DNA of 64,000 bases. It comes from Hypomesus transpacificus. Lineage: Eukaryota > Chordata > Actinopteri > Osmeriformes > Osmeridae. Location: NCBI RefSeq assembly GCF_021917145.1, contig NC_061081.1, forward strand, positions 6,756,777 to 6,820,776. Reading direction: 5' to 3'. Below are positions 63,351-64,000 of this stretch, piece by piece. A program made the position numbers and the translations under genes. A model generated the notes under the pieces. The model was not told the origin of the DNA. It was given only the letters and a program-made list of their open reading frames with translations, and made no database searches. The first letter of the stretch is position 1, and the number at the start of each line of letters is the position of its first letter.

Positions 63351-63637
63351 AATGTCACGGCCACTGCCCCTTTCATGTTCAGTGTAGTCTTCGGTTTCCC
63401 CCATCCTAGTGTTCCCCTGTTCTGTCAATTATCATCACCTCTTCGAGGGTTTTTCGGTTCTTGTTAGTGTTGTTGCTTCCACCTGTGTCTTGATTGGTTT
63501 TGTATTTAATACCTATTTTGTGTCTAGTCCTTATCAGTCGTTTTTTTTAGTTTTTTTTTAAGTTCTCTGTTTCCCTGTCATGCTGTATGTGAGTCTCCCT
63601 GCCGTGTTCTTGTTTGTCAAAAGTAAAGTTTGTCATT
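63351..63637 (+). mobile_element. Possible solo LTR fragment
   Basis: Starts TGTCACGGCC, a start often seen in fish Ty3/gypsy LTRs. It continues through CACCTGTGTCTTGATTGG and TATTTAATACC, which resemble LTR promoter-like sequence, and ends near AAAGTTTGTCA. No matching target-site duplication was found and there is no coding part. Confidence 0.3.
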
Positions 63638-64000
63638 TTGAGGTAACTTTTACATACAATGGAATAATCCTGCTTTCAATCCTATGACAAAACGTCTCCG
63701 ATAGCTGGACTTACTTGTCCACTTTGACCAGGGTCAAAGTGTTTTCTCTTATCCTCATTTCCTTTGTTTCCTCCATGGCTGTGCACCTGCACATGAACAA
63801 CAACACGTTGGAATTCTCCACCAGAAAAATCCACTCTGAAACCAGACCACTGTTAAACGTGTTTTGGAACATTCTCAATGCTGCTCTGACGGATATGTGT
63901 GAGTGACATGGAAGCAGAGAGCCAGGCAGGCCAGGAAACCAGGCTTCCCACATTGAGAAGCTCTTGTAAAAACAGAACGGTGAAGGCATGGAGCAGGCTC

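Larger units (their letters stand above)
60188..64000. other. Upstream flank of cspg4-like gene; no gene recognised
   Basis: The cspg4-like promoter and 5' UTR should lie just beyond 60187. No further coding exon was recognised on either strand to the window end. The interval contains a perfect-looking palindrome (60952-61018), a duplicated foldback element (about 61205-61720) and a possible solo LTR (about 63351-63637). Confidence 0.55.

Noticed and set aside
63711-63989. Overlapping ORFs on both strands, one with a hydrophobic N-terminus
   Set aside because: Short, overlapping on opposite strands, no homology recognised and at the window edge; insufficient evidence.

Overview
The window is nuclear DNA from a ray-finned fish. 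It holds six protein-coding genes with vertebrate-type GT-AG introns, dense microsatellites and minisatellites, long C/G homopolymers, and two copies of a tRNA-derived SINE whose 3' tail resembles elements I associate with salmonid, smelt and pike relatives. The species cannot be fixed from the sequence; an osmeriform or salmoniform-like teleost is a low-confidence guess.

Gene order is itga2 (+) 2.5-15.3 kb, mocs2 (-) 16.3-18.0 kb, fst (+) 19.3-23.4 kb, arl15 (-) 29.3-41.3 kb, snx18 (+) 43.0-45.8 kb, and a CSPG4-family proteoglycan gene (-) 48.5-60.2 kb. The first five match the human 5q11.2 order ITGA2-MOCS2-FST-(NDUFS4)-ARL15-(HSPB3)-SNX18. NDUFS4 and HSPB3 were not seen where human synteny would put them. 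The sixth gene is unexpected beside SNX18. In human, the paralogous pair SNX33-CSPG4 is adjacent on chromosome 15, so the window appears to keep a vertebrate ohnologon that mammals lost.

I rebuilt exon chains by hand from reading-frame continuity, splice signals and family similarity. Each chain closes in frame: itga2 30 exons, 1192 aa; mocs2 A 88 aa and B about 158 aa; fst 6 exons, 349 aa; arl15 5 exons, at least 192 aa; snx18 2 exons, 563 aa; cspg4-like 14 exons, 2437 aa. Neighbouring genes are tail-to-tail or head-to-head throughout: itga2/mocs2, fst/arl15 and snx18/cspg4 are convergent, and mocs2/fst and arl15/snx18 are divergent. The genes do not form one pathway: collagen adhesion, molybdenum cofactor synthesis, activin/BMP antagonism, small GTPase signalling, membrane remodelling and cell-surface proteoglycan.

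The most interesting points are these. Two minisatellites are built from exon-intron boundaries and duplicate splice sites (itga2 exon 5 donor, mocs2 acceptor). The follistatin C-terminal tail is predicted to be mixed-charge and net basic instead of acidic. A SINE sits about 22 bp upstream of an fst exon. The extra cspg4 paralogue has a histidine-rich extracellular stalk. A cysteine-containing ORF lies in a cspg4 intron and could join the signal-peptide exon. A long palindrome and a duplicated foldback element lie downstream of cspg4's promoter. No wholly new gene system could be demonstrated.
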